Below, one piece after another: positions 1 to 8,363 of a stretch of DNA of 64,000 nt. A program made the translations under genes and the position numbers. The stretch is from positions 2,170,001 to 2,234,000 of the forward strand of contig NZ_OU963893.1 of the NCBI RefSeq assembly GCF_918797525.1, written 5' to 3'. Numbering within the stretch: the first letter of the stretch is position 1; every line of letters starts with the position of its first letter. Below the pieces are notes generated by a model that did not search any database, had not been told where the DNA came from, and worked only from the letters and a program-made list of their open reading frames with translations. The stretch is from an unidentified bacterial endosymbiont. GTDB taxonomy: Bacteria > Pseudomonadota > Gammaproteobacteria > Enterobacterales > Enterobacteriaceae.

Positions 1-626
1 GCGGTTTCAATCCGCCGCGGGTCGCAGACGATGATTTTTGCCCCATTTTCTCGGGCTTTCAGCACCCGGCGGGCCACGATTGGGTGAGAGTCGGCGCAGT
101 TGTAGCCAAATACCAGCAGGCATTTTGAGTTTTCAATATCGTTAATAGCGTTGCTCATCGCACCATTGCCGAGCGTCTCTTGTAAGCCGGCGACGGAGGG
201 GCCGTGGCAGACGCGCGCGCAGCAGTCAACGTTGTTGGTATTAAGCACCGCGCGGGCAAATTTTTGCATCACATAGTTGGTTTCGTTACCGGTGCCTCTT
301 GAGGATCCGGTGGTCATGATGGCGCGCGAGCCGAACTGCGCCTTGATGCTGCTGAGCTTGTGCGCAGTATAGCGAATAGCCTCTTCCCAGGTGACAGGGG
401 TAAATGCCTCGCCTTTTTGATAGCGGATCATAGGTTGCGTCAGGCGGGGGGTAAGCAGGCGGGTATCGTTGAGGAAGTCCCAGCCGTAAAAACCTTTCAG
501 ACACAAGGTGCTCTGGTTGGTGACGCCGTCTGCGGCTTCGGCTCGGAGAATACGGTTATTTTCAACGACAAGATTAAGTTTGCAGCCCGCACCGCAGTAA
601 GGGCAGACACTGGCGATTTTTTTCAT
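1..626 (-). CDS. fdhF: formate dehydrogenase H-like alpha subunit, cysteine form (partial, 3' end outside window)
   Basis: The reverse strand reads ATG at 626 and stays open to the window edge (208 codons). The product starts MKKIASVCPYCGAGCKLN, with the 4Fe-4S ligand pattern CPYCGAGC and a fourth Cys in STLCLKG, then the molybdopterin-oxidoreductase stretch TTGSSRGTGNETNYVMQKFA. It resembles E. coli FdhF throughout. FdhF oxidises formate to CO2 at a Mo-bis-MGD centre and feeds formate hydrogenlyase. Where E. coli FdhF has selenocysteine 140 (CCARVUHGPSV), this gene reads CCARVCHGPSV with a TGC codon, so it needs no selenocysteine insertion. A sigma-54-like promoter lies about 70 bp upstream. 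It may be a paralogue beside a selenoprotein FdhF elsewhere in the genome; that cannot be seen here. Confidence 0.88.
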   Translation of the reverse strand, partial: MKKIASVCPYCGAGCKLNLVVENNRILRAEAADGVTNQSTLCLKGFYGWDFLNDTRLLTPRLTQPMIRYQKGEAFTPVTWEEAIRYTAHKLSSIKAQFGSRAIMTTGSSRGTGNETNYVMQKFARAVLNTNNVDCCARVCHGPSVAGLQETLGNGAMSNAINDIENSKCLLVFGYNCADSHPIVARRVLKARENGAKIIVCDPRRIET

Positions 627-694
627 CAATAACAGACCTGTTAAGAAATGAAGCAAGAGTTAACTGGAAAGCCCAGTCCCGTAAACAGGGAGTA

Positions 695-710
695 AGCAGG
701 ATCCATGCCA
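695..710 (-). promoter_or_regulatory. candidate sigma-54 promoter of the fdhF homologue
   Basis: The reverse strand reads TGGCATGGATCCTGCT, with GG and GC exactly 10 nt apart, matching 10 of 12 informative positions of the sigma-54 consensus TGGCACG-N4-TTGCW. It ends about 70 bp before the ATG at 626. In E. coli fdhF is sigma-54 dependent and activated by FhlA, so the location fits. The call rests on motif match and family knowledge only. Confidence 0.55.
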
Positions 711-752
711 TCATGTTTTAACCGGTTTTTGCGAGGGTACGGACGGGAAGGG

Positions 753-792
753 GTGTCATCGTCAGCGGTTTCGTCAGATTTGACGATGACAC
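753..792. repeat. perfect 12-bp inverted repeat between ariR and fdhF
   Basis: GTGTCATCGTCA (753-764) and TGACGATGACAC (781-792) are perfect inverted arms around a 16-nt spacer; a nested TCGTCA/TGACGA pair lies inside. The repeat is 25 bp past the ariR stop and about 45 bp upstream of the sigma-54-like element. It could be an upstream activator site for an enhancer-binding protein or a stem-loop at the ariR mRNA end. No T-run follows on the minus strand, which weakens the terminator reading. It is not the known FhlA consensus. Confidence 0.6.
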
Positions 793-817
793 ACAGAAAG
801 GCGCAGAGGCTGAGGGA

Positions 818-1096
818 CTACAGGTCATCCATGGTATAGCCGACAACGATTTCCAGCGTTTTGCGGATAACATCGGCCTGCACGACGTCATGAGTGGCTT
901 CCAGCGTCTGGATCAGCCAGAGAATAATGGCTTTATTGGTCAAATGCCCTTCAGAGGCAAGCACGCAGCGTACTGCAACTGAAAAAACAGCGGACTCTTC
1001 AGCAAAATGTTCGCCAGCGTGGCGAAAATATTCCGACAACGCGCTATCTAAAAAGGCAGAATGGTATTCTGGTTGCGGCTGAATATTTTGTCTCAT
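818..1096 (-). CDS. ariR: AriR/YmgB-like biofilm and acid-resistance connector protein
   Basis: This 92-residue protein matches E. coli AriR (YmgB, 88 residues) best in its C-terminal half (ADVIRKTLEIVVGYTMDDL against ADVIRKTLEIVLRYTADDM). AriR is a small helical dimer with Hha-like topology that affects biofilm formation and acid resistance, acting with YcgZ and YmgA through the Rcs phosphorelay. It is the last gene of the ycgZ-ymgA-ariR cluster transcribed away from bluF. In E. coli this cluster is repressed by BluR and induced by cold and blue light through BluF. The E. coli downstream gene ymgC is absent; the fdhF homologue follows. Confidence 0.85.
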   Translation of the reverse strand: MRQNIQPQPEYHSAFLDSALSEYFRHAGEHFAEESAVFSVAVRCVLASEGHLTNKAIILWLIQTLEATHDVVQADVIRKTLEIVVGYTMDDL

Positions 1097-1125
1097 TTGT
1101 TCTCACCGTAGCTGTTAGGTTGTAG

Positions 1126-1446
1126 TCAATGTATGTTTTTGGGGTCTGACGGTTTTCCATTTCCAAATAAAGGCACGACATTGTCTCTGTTATTTTTAAG
1201 AGATCCCTCTCTTATAAATCGTCCTTGCGCGGTTCTGCGACGCGTAAAGGCGGTGGCATTTTCGCCGATATCGGCAATCACACGGGCCAGTGTCTCCCGC
1301 CGCTGGGGATCCTTTTCATGCGCTTTCATATCGTGCAGTCGCTGTACCAGAGTATCGGTTGTCACTGTTCCGCGCTCTTTCAGAAGTGAAAGGACGGCTT
1401 CACCGATGAGTCGGTCGATCAGTCGATCTGCGTCACTGCTGTTCAT
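1126..1446 (-). CDS. ymgA: YmgA-like two-component-system connector protein
   Basis: The start is placed at ATG 1446, 4 nt after the ycgZ stop, giving 106 residues beginning MNSSDADRLIDRLIGEAV; a longer reading to 1509 would run into ycgZ. Similarity to E. coli YmgA (90 residues) is moderate and clearest around the helical GEAVLSLLKERGTVTTDTLV segment. In E. coli YmgA acts with YmgB to raise Rcs signalling. The C-terminus is longer than in E. coli. Position between ycgZ and ariR carries much of the identification. Confidence 0.72.
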   Translation of the reverse strand: MNSSDADRLIDRLIGEAVLSLLKERGTVTTDTLVQRLHDMKAHEKDPQRRETLARVIADIGENATAFTRRRTAQGRFIREGSLKNNRDNVVPLFGNGKPSDPKNIH

Positions 1447-1450
1447 CCCG

Positions 1451-1690
1451 TTACCGTTCGAAGAGCAGGCCAAGCAGCATGTGATAATGTTGTTCCTCTT
1501 CCGGGCCATCGGCCTTTTCGAGGCGACTTAACAATTTGGTGCAGAGCGATTTGCGATTAAGATTTCGCCCGTCGCTAAGAATTTCAACCACAACCTGGCC
1601 CAGCGTCTCCTGTTGAGTCGGCAGAGCGGCTTTCTCAAAGTACTGCGCAATCGCTGCGGCTGAATCTGCGACGTAACCGTTCTGGTGCAT
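1451..1690 (-). CDS. ycgZ: YcgZ-like connector protein
   Basis: From ATG 1690 the product has 79 residues, MHQNGYVADSAAAIAQYF onward, and shares the YcgZ core QQETLG..V.EIL.DGRNL.RKSLC.KLL.RLE with the 78-residue E. coli protein. A purine-rich RBS (AGGAGCGAAAC) precedes this ATG, which argues against an upstream start. It is the first gene of ycgZ-ymgA-ariR, divergent from bluF. In E. coli these proteins link blue light and cold to curli and colanic-acid control. The upstream region carries TGTACA palindromes that may bind BluR. Confidence 0.85.
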   Translation of the reverse strand: MHQNGYVADSAAAIAQYFEKAALPTQQETLGQVVVEILSDGRNLNRKSLCTKLLSRLEKADGPEEEQHYHMLLGLLFER

Positions 1691-1755
1691 GTTTCGCTCC
1701 TGTAAAAAACTGTAATCAGTAACGTTACATTTAAGGTATACATAATTTCTAAATC

Positions 1756-1901
1756 TGTACATGAAAAATGTACATATTTTTTAACTTTTTTGGATGTATC
1801 TTATAATTCTTTTTGTTTTTTATAAGGATATGATTGGTTTTTTTTACCATTTTACACAGGTTATATTGTACAAAAGGCTTAAGTATTACAGAGTTGTACA
1901 A
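1756..1901. promoter_or_regulatory. TGTACA-type palindromes in the ycgZ-bluF control region
   Basis: The 339-bp gap 1691-2029 between divergent ycgZ and bluF is AT-rich and has no gene. It carries TGTACA at 1756-1761 and 1769-1774 (19-bp symmetric pair) and TTGTACAA at 1866-1873 and 1894-1901. TTGTACAA recurs at 3379-3386 before bluR. BluR, a MerR-type repressor, is known to control ycgZ-ymgAB in E. coli, so these are candidate operators; this is inference from position and repetition. Confidence 0.45.
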
Positions 1902-2029
1902 AATGTGAAGGGGGGCGTTTGTAGGCCGTAAACCGTTGAGATGTAAATTATTTGTCAGGCATTTAATGTGCTATAACAGAAGTCTACCCACGATATTCGT
2001 GGTTTATCCTTATTTACCCCAGGAAAAGC

Positions 2030-3250
2030 ATGCTAACAACCATCATATACCGCAGCCATATCTGCGAGGACGTTCCGGTGAATACGCTGGAGGAAATGGT
2101 AGCAACTGCGAATAGTAAAAACCGGCACGCCAATGTCACGGGGATCCTGCTGTTTAACGGCACGCATTTTTTTCAGTTACTTGAAGGACCAGCGGAAGAT
2201 GTTACGGCTATTTATCAGCATATTTGCCGCGACCCCCGTCATCATAACGTGGTAGAACTGCTAAGCGATCACGGCCCAAATCGACGTTTTGGCAATGTGG
2301 GTATGGAGCTCTTCGACCTGCGTAAATACGACCGGGATGAAGTGTTGCAGAAGGTGCTCGACAAAGGCACAACCAAATATCAGATGACCTATAACGATCG
2401 TGCGCTGCAGTTTTTTCGCACCTTCGTCGATGCCACTGAAAAAGCCAACTATTTTGAACTCCCACCCGCGGACTCCTGGGATTTTATTCCTGAAGATACG
2501 CCATTGTCATTGCAGCCAGAGGTGGTGGCAAAAGGGGCGGATTGTAGCTTTGCTTTCCAGCCCATTGTGGATCCGTTCATGCAGCAGGTGGTCTCCTGGG
2601 AGGCGCTAATTCGCACGCCAACCGGTGATTCACCTAAGGCCTATTTCGACACGCTGTCACAGGCGGAAATCTATTGGGCCGATCTCAACAGCAAACAAGT
2701 CGCACTCTCAATGGCCTGCACGCTTGGGCTGCAGACTCAGGTATTATCTCTTAACCTGTTGCCGATGACGCTCGTTAATGTGCCTGGCGCGGTTGATACG
2801 CTCCTGACGGCCATTGCCGCGAATGGATTTGTGCCAGAGCAGATCAACATCGAGTTTACAGAAAGTGAAGCGATCTCGCGATTCGACGAGTTCTCCCATT
2901 CAGTGAGACAGTTAAAAAGCGCGGGTATTAGCGTGACTATCGATCACTTTGGCGCCGGTTTTGCCGGGCTGCAGTTACTCGCACAATTTCAGCCGGACAG
3001 AATTAAGATAAATCGGGATTTGATTGCTAATGTGCACAAAAGCGGACCGCGACAGGCCATCATACAGGCGATCATAAAGTGCTGTGCGTCGCTGGAAATT
3101 CGGTTCTGCGCCGTGGGGGTTGAGCTGGCTGAAGAGTGGATGTGGCTTGAGTCTGCGGGGATTTCGGAGTTCCAGGGACATTTGTTCGCCAGCCCAAGGC
3201 TTGGGGCAATTCCGGCGATAGCCTGGCCGGAAAAAAAATACGGACTCTGA
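2030..3250 (+). CDS. bluF: blue-light sensor BluF: BLUF domain with degenerate EAL domain
   Basis: The 406-residue protein has an N-terminal BLUF flavin domain (about 2-95) with Tyr7 and Gln49, the residues that rearrange hydrogen bonds to flavin on blue-light absorption. A C-terminal EAL-type domain (about 165-400) keeps EALIR but has lost key residues: IDHFGAG instead of IDDFGTG, RIKIN instead of the usual KID, and GVELAEE instead of GVETEEQ. It is therefore probably not a cyclic-di-GMP phosphodiesterase. E. coli BluF uses its degenerate EAL domain to bind BluR and release it from DNA. bluR follows in the same direction. Confidence 0.93.
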   Translation: MLTTIIYRSHICEDVPVNTLEEMVATANSKNRHANVTGILLFNGTHFFQLLEGPAEDVTAIYQHICRDPRHHNVVELLSDHGPNRRFGNVGMELFDLRKYDRDEVLQKVLDKGTTKYQMTYNDRALQFFRTFVDATEKANYFELPPADSWDFIPEDTPLSLQPEVVAKGADCSFAFQPIVDPFMQQVVSWEALIRTPTGDSPKAYFDTLSQAEIYWADLNSKQVALSMACTLGLQTQVLSLNLLPMTLVNVPGAVDTLLTAIAANGFVPEQINIEFTESEAISRFDEFSHSVRQLKSAGISVTIDHFGAGFAGLQLLAQFQPDRIKINRDLIANVHKSGPRQAIIQAIIKCCASLEIRFCAVGVELAEEWMWLESAGISEFQGHLFASPRLGAIPAIAWPEKKYGL

Positions 3251-3443
3251 TAAAGCTGTACGTTATCCTTCAGGGGTAGTTGTACGTACGGCCAAATTTA
3301 TACAACAATGTATTAACCAGTGAATGGTTTTTTCGCCATTCACTTGCTCTGAAACGGGCAGTTAGTTATACACGTTGTTTGTACAATCTGATAAGGTTGG
3401 TTTGGTTTGGTTGGGTATGGAAGTATTAAGCGTGAGGGAGTTA

Positions 3444-4172
3444 ATGGCCTATTACAGTATCGGCGAAGTCGCCGAACGATGCGGTATCAACCCCGTTACG
3501 CTGCGTGCCTGGCAGCGCCGTTATGGATTGTTGAAGCCACAACGTAGCGAAGGGGGTCATCGTCAGTTTGACGATGAAGATATCCTGCGTATCGAAGAGA
3601 TCAAGCGCCTGATGAAAAGCGGCGTGTCGGTCGGTAAAGTGAAAGCGCTGCTGGAAAACAAAGAAGTGATGACCCAGGGTAACTGGGCCTCTTTCCAGGA
3701 AGAGATGATGACCGTTCTGCGCTATGCCAGTCCGGCAAGGCTGCGCGCGAAAATTGCCGAGTTTCGCCGTGACCATGCCGTGGATCCGCTCATCGACAAT
3801 ATCATCACGCCTGTCCGCCAGCGAATGAACCAGGACCAGAACACGGTGCGTCATATGGCGAGCCTGCTTGACGGTGTACTGATTGAGTTCGCCCTCTCAA
3901 GCGTTGCCGAGTCACGTAAAAAACCCGGCAAAGATGCCCTGCTAATTGGCTGGGAGTGCGACGACCGCACCCATCTTTGGCTGGAAGCGGCGCGACTGTC
4001 GCACAGGGGCTGGCATATTGATGTCCTGGCTGAGCCGATTGACTCTCCGCGGCCGGAACTGTTTCCGGGGCAAAATATTTTCGTCTGGACAGGAAAATCG
4101 CCGACGCTACGTCAGCAGGAGCAGCTCGACCACTGGCACGATCAGGGGTTTGCCGTCTCATTTCACGTCTGA
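3444..4172 (+). CDS. bluR: MerR-type transcriptional repressor BluR
   Basis: Start ATG 3444 ([17 protein letters not shown]) is preceded by GAGGGAG at good spacing and matches the E. coli start; an upstream start at 3375 would add 23 unmatched residues. The 242-residue protein has a MerR winged-helix domain (2-70: [32 protein letters not shown]) and a longer effector domain like E. coli BluR. BluR represses the ycgZ-ymgA-ariR genes, and light-activated BluF antagonises it. The 193-bp gap after bluF includes TTGTACAA at 3379-3386, a possible autoregulatory site. Confidence 0.93.
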   Translation: MAYYSIGEVAERCGINPVTLRAWQRRYGLLKPQRSEGGHRQFDDEDILRIEEIKRLMKSGVSVGKVKALLENKEVMTQGNWASFQEEMMTVLRYASPARLRAKIAEFRRDHAVDPLIDNIITPVRQRMNQDQNTVRHMASLLDGVLIEFALSSVAESRKKPGKDALLIGWECDDRTHLWLEAARLSHRGWHIDVLAEPIDSPRPELFPGQNIFVWTGKSPTLRQQEQLDHWHDQGFAVSFHV

Positions 4173-4174
4173 TT

Positions 4175-4198
4175 AAGGGGTCCGGAAGGGCCTTTTTT
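4175..4198 (+). terminator. rho-independent terminator of bluR
   Basis: AAGGGGTCC (4175-4183), loop GGAA and GGGCCTTTT (4188-4196) form a 9-pair stem with some G-U pairs, running into a T-tract. It begins 2 nt after the bluR stop. Confidence 0.7.
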
Positions 4199-4244
4199 GT
4201 TATTGCTGTGTCGTTTACCGTGCAGGTCACCCTCTATCTCAAAA

Positions 4245-4326
4245 ATAGGCATTTTCGATGCATATTTTATTATTCTACTCAACCTCTCCATTATTCTTAT
4301 GAAATTCCTTACTTATCAATTTATTG
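4245..4326 (+). promoter_or_regulatory. suf upstream control region: OxyR-like and IHF sites
   Basis: The 321-bp gap 4173-4493 has no gene. ATAG-N7-CGAT at 4245-4259 resembles an OxyR half-operator (ATAG-N7-CTAT). TATCAATTTATTG at 4314-4326 matches the IHF consensus WATCAA-N4-TTR exactly. In E. coli, OxyR binds far upstream of suf and IHF bends the DNA between it and the promoter; the order here is the same. The IHF match is good, the OxyR match weak. Confidence 0.45.
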
Positions 4327-4426
4327 AGAAATTAAATCCATCCCGTCCGCATCTTGTGACAGGGTCTATGCTTAATAAAAGTAGCCAAAAAGGGCGATTA
4401 AGCGGAAAGCCCCTGCTCACAAGGGG

Positions 4427-4454
4427 TTGAAGTGATAATCGTTATCACTAACAT
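4427..4454 (+). promoter_or_regulatory. suf promoter with perfect Fur-like palindrome
   Basis: A -35 TTGAAG (4427-4432) and -10 TAACAT (4449-4454) are 16 bp apart. The spacer holds AGTGATAA-TCG-TTATCACT (4431-4449), a perfect 8-bp inverted repeat typical of Fur boxes. In E. coli, Fur represses suf when iron is plentiful and IscR and OxyR activate it. Start of sufA lies 40 bp downstream. Confidence 0.75.
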
Positions 4455-4493
4455 GAGGTGATGCCCTGGTGGCTCATTAGATGAGGTGGACCT

Positions 4494-4862
4494 ATGGAAT
4501 TACATTCAGAAACCTTCAATCCTGCCGACTTCGCCTGGCGCGGCCTGACGCTGACGTCTGCGGCGGCGGCGCACATACACGAGCTGGTGGCAAAAAAGCC
4601 TGAGATTCTCGGCGTGCGGTTAGGTGTGAAACAGACCGGCTGCGCAGGCTTTGGCTATGTACTGGACACCGTCACCGTACCCGATAAAGACGACCTGGTG
4701 TTTGAAACCGACGGGGCGAAATTATTCGTCGCGCTGCAGGCCATGCCTTTTATCGACGGAACGGAAGTAGACTATGTCCGTGAAGGACTTAACCAGTTAT
4801 TCAAATTTCATAACCCGAAAGCCCAGAACGAATGTGGCTGCGGCGAAAGCTTTGGGGTATAG
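4494..4862 (+). CDS. sufA: A-type Fe-S carrier SufA
   Basis: The 122-residue protein equals E. coli SufA in length and is nearly identical. Three conserved cysteines (Cys50, Cys114, Cys116; the last two in [10 protein letters not shown]) bind Fe-S clusters received from SufBCD and passed to target apoproteins. It opens the sufABCDSE operon, the Fe-S assembly system used under iron starvation and oxidative stress. An AGGTGGACCT region supplies the RBS. sufB begins 8 nt after the stop. Confidence 0.98.
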   Translation: MELHSETFNPADFAWRGLTLTSAAAAHIHELVAKKPEILGVRLGVKQTGCAGFGYVLDTVTVPDKDDLVFETDGAKLFVALQAMPFIDGTEVDYVREGLNQLFKFHNPKAQNECGCGESFGV

Positions 4863-4870
4863 GCGGTACT

Positions 4871-6361
4871 ATGTCTCGTAATACTGAAGCAACGAGTGAT
4901 GTTAATACCTGGAGCGGCGGAAACCTCAATTACAAAGAAGGGTTCTTCACGCAGCTACAGACGGACGAACTGGCGCAAGGCATCAGTGAAGAGGTGGTGC
5001 GGGCGATATCGGCCAAGCGCAATGAACCAGAGTGGATGCTTGAATTCCGCCTGAGCGCCTTCCGCGCCTGGCTGGAAATGGAAGAGCCACACTGGCTTAA
5101 AGCGCATTACGACAAGCTTAACTATCAGGACTACAGCTACTACTCTGCGCCATCTTGCGGCAGCTGTGATGATACCTGCGCCTCACAGCCTGGCGCCGTA
5201 CAGCAGTCCGGTGCGGAAAACAGCTTTCTGAGTAAAGAGGTTGAAGAAGCCTTTAACCAGTTAGGCGTCCCCGTGCGTGAAGGCAGAGAGGTGGCGGTAG
5301 ACGCCATCTTTGACTCCGTCTCGGTGGCGACGACCTATCGTGAAAAGCTGGCTGAACAGGGCATAATTTTCTGCTCATTTGGCGAGGCTATTCACGACCA
5401 TCCCGAGCTGGTGAAAAAGTACATTGGCACCGTGGTGCCGGGTAATGATAACTTCTTTGCCGCACTCAACGCGGCCGTGGCCTCTGACGGTACCTTCATT
5501 TACGTGCCGAAAGGGGTACGCTGCCCGATGGAGCTGTCGACCTACTTCCGGATTAACGCAGAAAAAACCGGCCAGTTCGAGCGCACGATTCTGGTGGCCG
5601 ATGAAGGCAGCTATGTCAGTTATATCGAGGGCTGCTCAGCCCCGGTACGTGACAGCTACCAGTTGCACGCCGCCGTGGTAGAAGTCATCATCCACAAAGA
5701 TGCCGAAGTGAAATATTCTACGGTACAAAACTGGTTCCCGGGGGACGGCAATACCGGCGGTATTTTGAACTTCGTGACCAAGCGTGCGCTGTGCGAAGGT
5801 GAAAACAGCAAAATGTCCTGGACACAGTCTGAAACCGGTTCAGCGATTACCTGGAAATACCCGAGCTGCATCCTGCGCGGGGATAACTCCATCGGCGAGT
5901 TTTACTCCGTGGCGTTGACCAGCGGTCATCAGCAGGCCGATACCGGCACCAAGATGATCCATATCGGTAAAAACACCAAATCGACCATTATTTCGAAAGG
6001 GATCTCTGCCGGTCACAGCCAGAACAGCTATCGCGGACTGGTGAAAATTATGCCGACGGCGACCAATGCCCGTAACTTCACCCAATGTGATTCGATGCTG
6101 ATTGGCACTGAGTGCGGGGCGCATACGTTCCCCTACGTTGAGTGCCGCAATAATAGCGCCCAGCTTGAACACGAGGCGACCACTTCGCGCATTGGGGAAG
6201 ATCAACTCTTCTACTGCCTGCAGCGCGGGATCAGCGAAGAAGATGCGATATCAATGATTGTGAACGGCTTCTGTAAGGATGTGTTCTCTGAACTGCCGCT
6301 GGAATTTGCCGTTGAAGCACAAAAACTCCTCGCCATTAGTCTTGAACACAGCGTCGGTTAA
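4871..6361 (+). CDS. sufB: Fe-S assembly scaffold subunit SufB
   Basis: ATG 4871 ([18 protein letters not shown]) is chosen by agreement with E. coli SufB; an in-frame ATG at 4832 lies inside sufA. The protein has 496 residues, one more than E. coli. SufB forms the SufBC2D complex on which clusters are built, accepting persulfide sulfur from SufSE. The C-terminal beta-helix core ([19 protein letters not shown]) is conserved, as is the N-terminal CGSCDDTC cluster of cysteines. It is followed 9 nt later by sufC. Confidence 0.98.
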   Translation: MSRNTEATSDVNTWSGGNLNYKEGFFTQLQTDELAQGISEEVVRAISAKRNEPEWMLEFRLSAFRAWLEMEEPHWLKAHYDKLNYQDYSYYSAPSCGSCDDTCASQPGAVQQSGAENSFLSKEVEEAFNQLGVPVREGREVAVDAIFDSVSVATTYREKLAEQGIIFCSFGEAIHDHPELVKKYIGTVVPGNDNFFAALNAAVASDGTFIYVPKGVRCPMELSTYFRINAEKTGQFERTILVADEGSYVSYIEGCSAPVRDSYQLHAAVVEVIIHKDAEVKYSTVQNWFPGDGNTGGILNFVTKRALCEGENSKMSWTQSETGSAITWKYPSCILRGDNSIGEFYSVALTSGHQQADTGTKMIHIGKNTKSTIISKGISAGHSQNSYRGLVKIMPTATNARNFTQCDSMLIGTECGAHTFPYVECRNNSAQLEHEATTSRIGEDQLFYCLQRGISEEDAISMIVNGFCKDVFSELPLEFAVEAQKLLAISLEHSVG

Positions 6362-6370
6362 GGAAAGCAC

Positions 6371-7117
6371 ATGTTAAGCATTAACGATTTACAGGTAAGC
6401 GTGGAAGATAAAGCGATCCTGCGCGGCCTCAATTTTGACGTCAAGCCGGGTGAAGTTCACGCCATCATGGGGCCAAATGGCTCCGGCAAAAGTACGCTTT
6501 CCGCGACGCTGGCAGGGCGTGAAGATTACGCGGTTACGCATGGCTCGGTTGAGTTTAACGGCAAAGATCTGCTGGAGATGTCTCCGGAAGAGCGTGCGGG
6601 CGAGGGCATCTTTATGGCCTTCCAGTATCCGGTGGAAATCCCGGGCGTCAGTAACCAGTTCTTCCTGCAAACCGCGCTCAACGCGGTGCGGAAATATCGT
6701 GGTCTTGAGGCGCTGGATCGCTTTGATTTTCAGGACCTGATGGAAGAGAAAATCAAGCTGCTGAAAATGCCGGAAGATCTTCTCACCCGTTCCGTTAACG
6801 TAGGCTTCTCGGGCGGCGAGAAAAAGCGTAACGACATTCTGCAAATGGCGGTGCTTGAGCCTGAGCTGTGTATTCTTGATGAGACCGATTCCGGCCTGGA
6901 TATCGACGCGCTGAAGATTGTTGCCGACGGTGTGAACTCCCTGCGCGACGGTCATCGCTCGTTTATTATCGTGACCCACTATCAGCGCATTCTGGACTAC
7001 ATCAAGCCGGATTTTGTTCACGTACTGTATCAGGGACGTATTGTAAAATCCGGTGATTTTACGCTGGTTAAACAACTGGAGGAGCAGGGGTATGGCTGGC
7101 TTACCGAACAGCAGTAA
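6371..7117 (+). CDS. sufC: SufBCD ATPase subunit SufC
   Basis: This 248-residue ABC-type ATPase shows Walker A GPNGSGKST (Lys40), signature SGGEKKRND and Walker B LCILDETDSGLD. Unlike transporters, SufC is cytosolic and drives conformational change of SufB and SufD during cluster assembly. Length equals E. coli SufC. Its 3' end overlaps sufD by 26 bp, which suggests translational coupling. Confidence 0.98.
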   Translation: MLSINDLQVSVEDKAILRGLNFDVKPGEVHAIMGPNGSGKSTLSATLAGREDYAVTHGSVEFNGKDLLEMSPEERAGEGIFMAFQYPVEIPGVSNQFFLQTALNAVRKYRGLEALDRFDFQDLMEEKIKLLKMPEDLLTRSVNVGFSGGEKKRNDILQMAVLEPELCILDETDSGLDIDALKIVADGVNSLRDGHRSFIIVTHYQRILDYIKPDFVHVLYQGRIVKSGDFTLVKQLEEQGYGWLTEQQ

Positions 7118-8363
7118 CGCGCTCCAGCAGTGGCATCGTCTGTTTGAAGCGCAGGGGCAAGCGCGTTCTGAACAGGCCCGGCATCATTTTCAGCAGATGC
7201 TGCGCCTCGGCTTGCCCGGTCGCAAGCATGAGAACTGGAAATACACCCCGCTTGATGGTCTGTTAAACGGCCAATTTGTTACGCGTCTGGCCACTATCAC
7301 TCCTGCGCAGCGCGACGAACTGGCGCTGGACGTGGATGCCGTACGCCTGGTGTTTGTGGACGGGGCGTTCCGTCAGGAGTTGAGCGACCTCCCCCAGGAC
7401 AGCGGCTTCGAGATTGCGATTAACGATGACCGCCAGAGCCTGACTGGCGCAATACAGCCTGACGTGTTTTTGCACCTTACTGAAAGCCTGGCGCAGTCGG
7501 TAACCCATATTCGCGTGAAGCGCAACCAGCGTCCGGCGAAGCCGCTGCTGTTGATGCACATCACGCAGGGACTGGAAGGGGAGGAGATCAATACCGCGCA
7601 CTATCGTCACCACCTTGAGCTGTCGGAGGGCGCAGAGGCTACGGTCATTGAGCATTACATCAGCCTCAACGATACCCGGCATTTTACCGGCGCACGTCTG
7701 ACGATGAATGTGGCGGCCAATGCTCAGCTTGAGCATATCAAGCTGGCCTTCGAAAACCCGTTAAGTCATCACTTCGCCCACAATGACATGGTGCTTGGGC
7801 AAGACGCCGTGGCGTACAGCCACAGCTTCCTGCTTGGCGGCGCCGTTCTGCGCCACAACACCAGCACCCAGCTTAACGGTGAAAATACTACGCTGCGCAT
7901 TAATAGCCTGGCGATGCCGGTTAAAACAGAAGTCTGTGACACCCGCACCTGGCTTGAGCACAACAAAGGCTATTGCAATAGCCGTCAGTTGCACAAAACC
8001 ATCGTCAACGATAAAGGCCGCGCGGTCTTTAACGGCCTGATTAACGTCGCGCAGCATGCGATCAAAACCGACGGGCAAATGACCAACAACAATCTGTTGC
8101 TGGGGCGACTGTCGGAAGTGGACACTAAACCGCAGCTGGAAATTTATGCTGATGACGTGAAGTGTAGCCACGGTGCGACGATCGGACGGATCGATGACGA
8201 ACAGATGTTTTATCTGCGCTCGCGCGGTATCGACCAGCAGGCGGCGCAAAAGATGATCATCCACGCCTTTGCCGCTGAATTGACTGAAGCGCTGAATGAC
8301 GAGGTTTTAAAACAGCAGGCTCTGGCCCGTATTGGTCAGCGCCTGCCTGGAGGCGATGCATGA
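7092..8363 (+). CDS. sufD: Fe-S assembly scaffold subunit SufD
   Basis: ATG 7092 gives [19 protein letters not shown], identical at the start to E. coli SufD and of the same length (423 residues). An RBS, GGAGGAGCAGGGG, lies within the sufC coding end. SufD is the SufB paralogue in SufBC2D and is needed for iron entry. The C-terminal region with [15 protein letters not shown] is the conserved beta-helix core. It overlaps both neighbours: 26 bp with sufC and 4 bp (ATGA) with sufS. Confidence 0.98.
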   Translation: MAGLPNSSNALQQWHRLFEAQGQARSEQARHHFQQMLRLGLPGRKHENWKYTPLDGLLNGQFVTRLATITPAQRDELALDVDAVRLVFVDGAFRQELSDLPQDSGFEIAINDDRQSLTGAIQPDVFLHLTESLAQSVTHIRVKRNQRPAKPLLLMHITQGLEGEEINTAHYRHHLELSEGAEATVIEHYISLNDTRHFTGARLTMNVAANAQLEHIKLAFENPLSHHFAHNDMVLGQDAVAYSHSFLLGGAVLRHNTSTQLNGENTTLRINSLAMPVKTEVCDTRTWLEHNKGYCNSRQLHKTIVNDKGRAVFNGLINVAQHAIKTDGQMTNNNLLLGRLSEVDTKPQLEIYADDVKCSHGATIGRIDDEQMFYLRSRGIDQQAAQKMIIHAFAAELTEALNDEVLKQQALARIGQRLPGGDA

